Made by a program: the position numbers and the translations under genes. Positions 14,101 through 14,549 of a DNA stretch of 14,549 bases are shown one piece after another; the stretch's first letter is position 1; every line of letters starts with the position of its first letter. Source of the stretch: an uncultured Ruminococcus sp. (GTDB taxonomy: Bacteria; Bacillota; Clostridia; Oscillospirales; Ruminococcaceae); assembly GCA_910584195.1 (NCBI GenBank), contig CAJTYV010000047.1, forward strand, positions 1-14,549. The letters are read 5' to 3'. Below the pieces are notes generated by a model that was given only the letters and a program-made list of their open reading frames with translations, was not told the DNA's origin and ran no database searches.

Positions 14101-14391
14101 GTCACGACTGTTATCGGACTGAAATCCTATGACAGTAAAACAAAGAAGTTTGTGGGTAATTATCAGAATTATTGCAATGCGATGAAACAACTGGCAGCAT
14201 ATTATGATATACCATGTATTGATCTTAATGCACTTATGGTAAATCACTACAACTCTATAGGCTATGATGCCGCATACCAGTATCATATGTGTTCAACAGG
14301 AAGTACAGATATGACTCATTTTACCGAGACGGGCGCAAAGGCTGTTGCAAAGCTGGTTGCTGATGAAATGAAGAAGCAAGGGCTTTGTTGA
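11149..14391 (+). CDS. Bifunctional rhamnogalacturonan lyase (PL11) / acetylesterase (CE12) with internal dockerin
   Basis: Secreted 1080-residue enzyme acting on the rhamnogalacturonan I backbone. The start at 11149 has AAAGGA ten bases upstream; the frame's earlier ATG (11125) has no such support. Signal peptide about 1-31 (ends PVYA). PL11 propeller about 35-465: LDRGIYAV, FVSWRW, FRLYRD, VGDVDGDGQYEI, NIRAGQHYTQ, ADFDGDGRQEI, GHGDAQHLGDF, RPGLELWQ, DLFGDWREELIMRT, LMHD..YR, YNQPPHTSFFLG. This is about 150 residues shorter than usual (see findings). X module 474-616 is shared with the galactanase; a Thr/Pro-rich linker follows. Dockerin about 644-703, followed by a CBM35-like domain (about 715-840) and CE12 (868-1080) with Ser872 in AGDSTV, Gly908 in AGRSS, Asn940 in FGIND, and Asp1054/His1057 in DMTHF, the full SGNH set. 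Dockerins are usually terminal; here it is central. Confidence 0.88.
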   Translation: MKFKKIQAVAAAAMMTSTMIPTLFSALPVYAKYGTGQSLVEHLDRGIYAVKSGNGMFVSWRWNADDDDNAEFRLYRDNQLIYTSKAGTGATSYQDNGGNANSKYRVDTVVNGAVVSSEDCHFNSGKNYFDIPLNSPGSQYTPNDCCVGDVDGDGQYEIFLKWDPNNSQDNSKSGYTDNVYIDCVTLEGKTLWRVDLGKNIRAGQHYTQMCVADFDGDGRQEISMGDCVIDDNGKLLWSSGKGHGDAQHLGDFIPERPGLELWQCHEHGPSYGVTLFDASNGQVIFHKDGDKDTGRCCADNVWAGNPGAEFWGARPAKAVLDQNGKTIANLSPSMNFLIYWDGDLEREMLSGTMISKMKSATQIDYFFNADGCESNNSTKAVPCMTADLFGDWREELIMRTTDNQKLRVWCATSQTDIRLTTLMHDTQYRTQNCCQQSAYNQPPHTSFFLGTGYSLPERPNVTVLGGNEFTIADGTLIKELEVSDKSNRYSWSIQQGLDTGKEVFGDRSCKFTSVPEQLKGAEWIRTACDSKKYAGDEASFTAAKDISVYLGVDTRAEGNAAWLSDWTKTDLTLTDDGNPNVTYNIYKKDVKSGNKLTLGAVNMNTAVNYVVAATDYNESIVTQPTQPVTTEPVVTTPQDPSNDFIYGDLNYDSRVDAFDMVLMRQEIINNELDRDAKRRADLDANGKVEIADAIQLQKFLLTGESFTAVTEKRMFVYAVDQTYSEGVEENVNAGYRDISYVNLDNKVGSNITWKIDVPTDGNYLCTFGIANGSNDNRKMKIEVNGQKDFWVQDFLATGSWTEWQERGIVLPLKKGDNTILMTSFTEQGGPNLDYLHIEWTDEPIAQIYEESQTITPPVQSDVSRTIYIAGDSTVQTYKASYAPQQGWGAFLGDNMPQGVTVSNHAIAGRSSKSFYDNGRFDTILGTIQKNDYLLIQFGINDSASNKAERYAPTCGSVPGTTGSFEDYMAKYIEGAKSKGATPVLVTTVIGLKSYDSKTKKFVGNYQNYCNAMKQLAAYYDIPCIDLNALMVNHYNSIGYDAAYQYHMCSTGSTDMTHFTETGAKAVAKLVADEMKKQGLC

Positions 14392-14424
14392 TAAAAAGTT
14401 TTTTCATAACTCCGCTATTAAGGA

Positions 14425-14464
14425 AATACCGCACAAAGCCTCCGGGCGATCCTTGTGCGGTATT
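14425..14464 (+). terminator. Long perfect hairpin after the PL11/CE12 gene
   Basis: AATACCGCACAA (14425-14436) and TTGTGCGGTATT (14453-14464) pair perfectly over 12 bases. It lies 33 bases after the stop. There is no T run after it, so it may stabilise the 3' end rather than terminate; the next hairpin follows at once. Confidence 0.5.
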
Positions 14465-14471
14465 GATTCAA

Positions 14472-14498
14472 AGCTCTCACATACAAATTGTGAGAGCT
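14472..14498. terminator. Second perfect hairpin downstream of the PL11/CE12 gene
   Basis: AGCTCTCACA (14472-14481) and TGTGAGAGCT (14489-14498) pair perfectly over 10 bases with a seven-base loop. No T run follows on either strand. Possible transcript-end structure. Confidence 0.35.
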
Positions 14499-14505
14499 CA
14501 GTCTG

Positions 14506-14541
14506 TCAAAAAACCCCGAAACTGGAAGCAGAATCGGGGTT
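14506..14541 (-). terminator. Minus-strand intrinsic terminator at the right edge
   Basis: AACCCCGA (14512-14519) pairs with TCGGGGTT (14534-14541). On the minus strand the stem is followed by a run of T (six, counting those in the stem). This implies a converging minus-strand gene beyond the right end of the window. Confidence 0.7.
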
Positions 14542-14549
14542 AAAATATT

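Noticed and set aside
13879..14286. Minus-strand open frame of 135 codons inside the CE12 region
   Set aside because: It overlaps the conserved SGNH esterase blocks on the other strand and shows no domain or ribosome site.
1..14549. CRISPR arrays, tRNA or rRNA genes, toxin-antitoxin or phage-defence system
   Set aside because: I found no regularly spaced long repeats, no cloverleaf or rRNA sequence, and no protein of such systems on either strand.

Overview
The window looks like a piece of chromosome from a fibre-degrading, cellulosome-forming Firmicute, most likely a Ruminococcus (R. flavefaciens / R. champanellensis / R. albus type). This is an inference from the AT-rich DNA with strong Shine-Dalgarno (SD) sites, from three secreted enzymes that each carry a two-repeat dockerin, and from AraC-type regulators beside them. 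No rRNA or marker gene is present to settle the species.

Left part (1-2480): the worn remnant of an integrative element. It holds the first ~60 codons of a large serine recombinase, cut off at an 80-bp inverted-repeat structure that looks like the two ends of an internally deleted IS3-type element. Next come a small minus-strand HTH regulator and a minus-strand, translationally coupled trio: a sigma-70-like factor, a Tn916 ORF8-like HTH protein, and a DUF3825-like gene broken by an in-frame TGA. Each transcription unit ends in a recognisable hairpin terminator.

Central and right part (2480-14549): a pectin side-chain and backbone locus. A minus-strand GH43 endo-arabinanase (GH43 + C-terminal beta-barrel + two ricin-B-like lectin domains + dockerin) is divergent from a plus-strand GH43_24-like exo-beta-1,3-galactanase (GH43 + beta-sandwich CBM + X module + dockerin). 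After a bidirectional terminator come two divergent regulators: a classical AraC protein (minus) and a large hybrid regulator (plus) with a LacI-type sugar-binding domain, a degenerate GGDEF-like middle and an AraC DNA-binding end. Last is a 1080-residue bifunctional enzyme: PL11 rhamnogalacturonan lyase, X module, internal dockerin, CBM35-like domain and CE12 rhamnogalacturonan acetylesterase.

Together the enzymes would strip arabinan and galactan side chains, deacetylate, and cut the backbone of rhamnogalacturonan I, all attached to a cohesin scaffold outside the cell. No transporter or cytoplasmic sugar-processing gene lies in the window.

The most interesting signals are: (1) a T-tract-GAT motif followed, exactly 14 bases from its G, by the -35 box of all three enzyme genes but of neither regulator gene, a candidate operator for a private regulon; (2) a dockerin in the arabinanase whose two calcium repeats are in the opposite order to those of the other two enzymes; (3) a PL11 domain about 150 residues shorter than usual, apparently joined between two DGDG motifs; and (4) the unusual hybrid regulator with a perfect dyad in its divergent promoter region. 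All assignments were made by reading the sequence; no database search was run.
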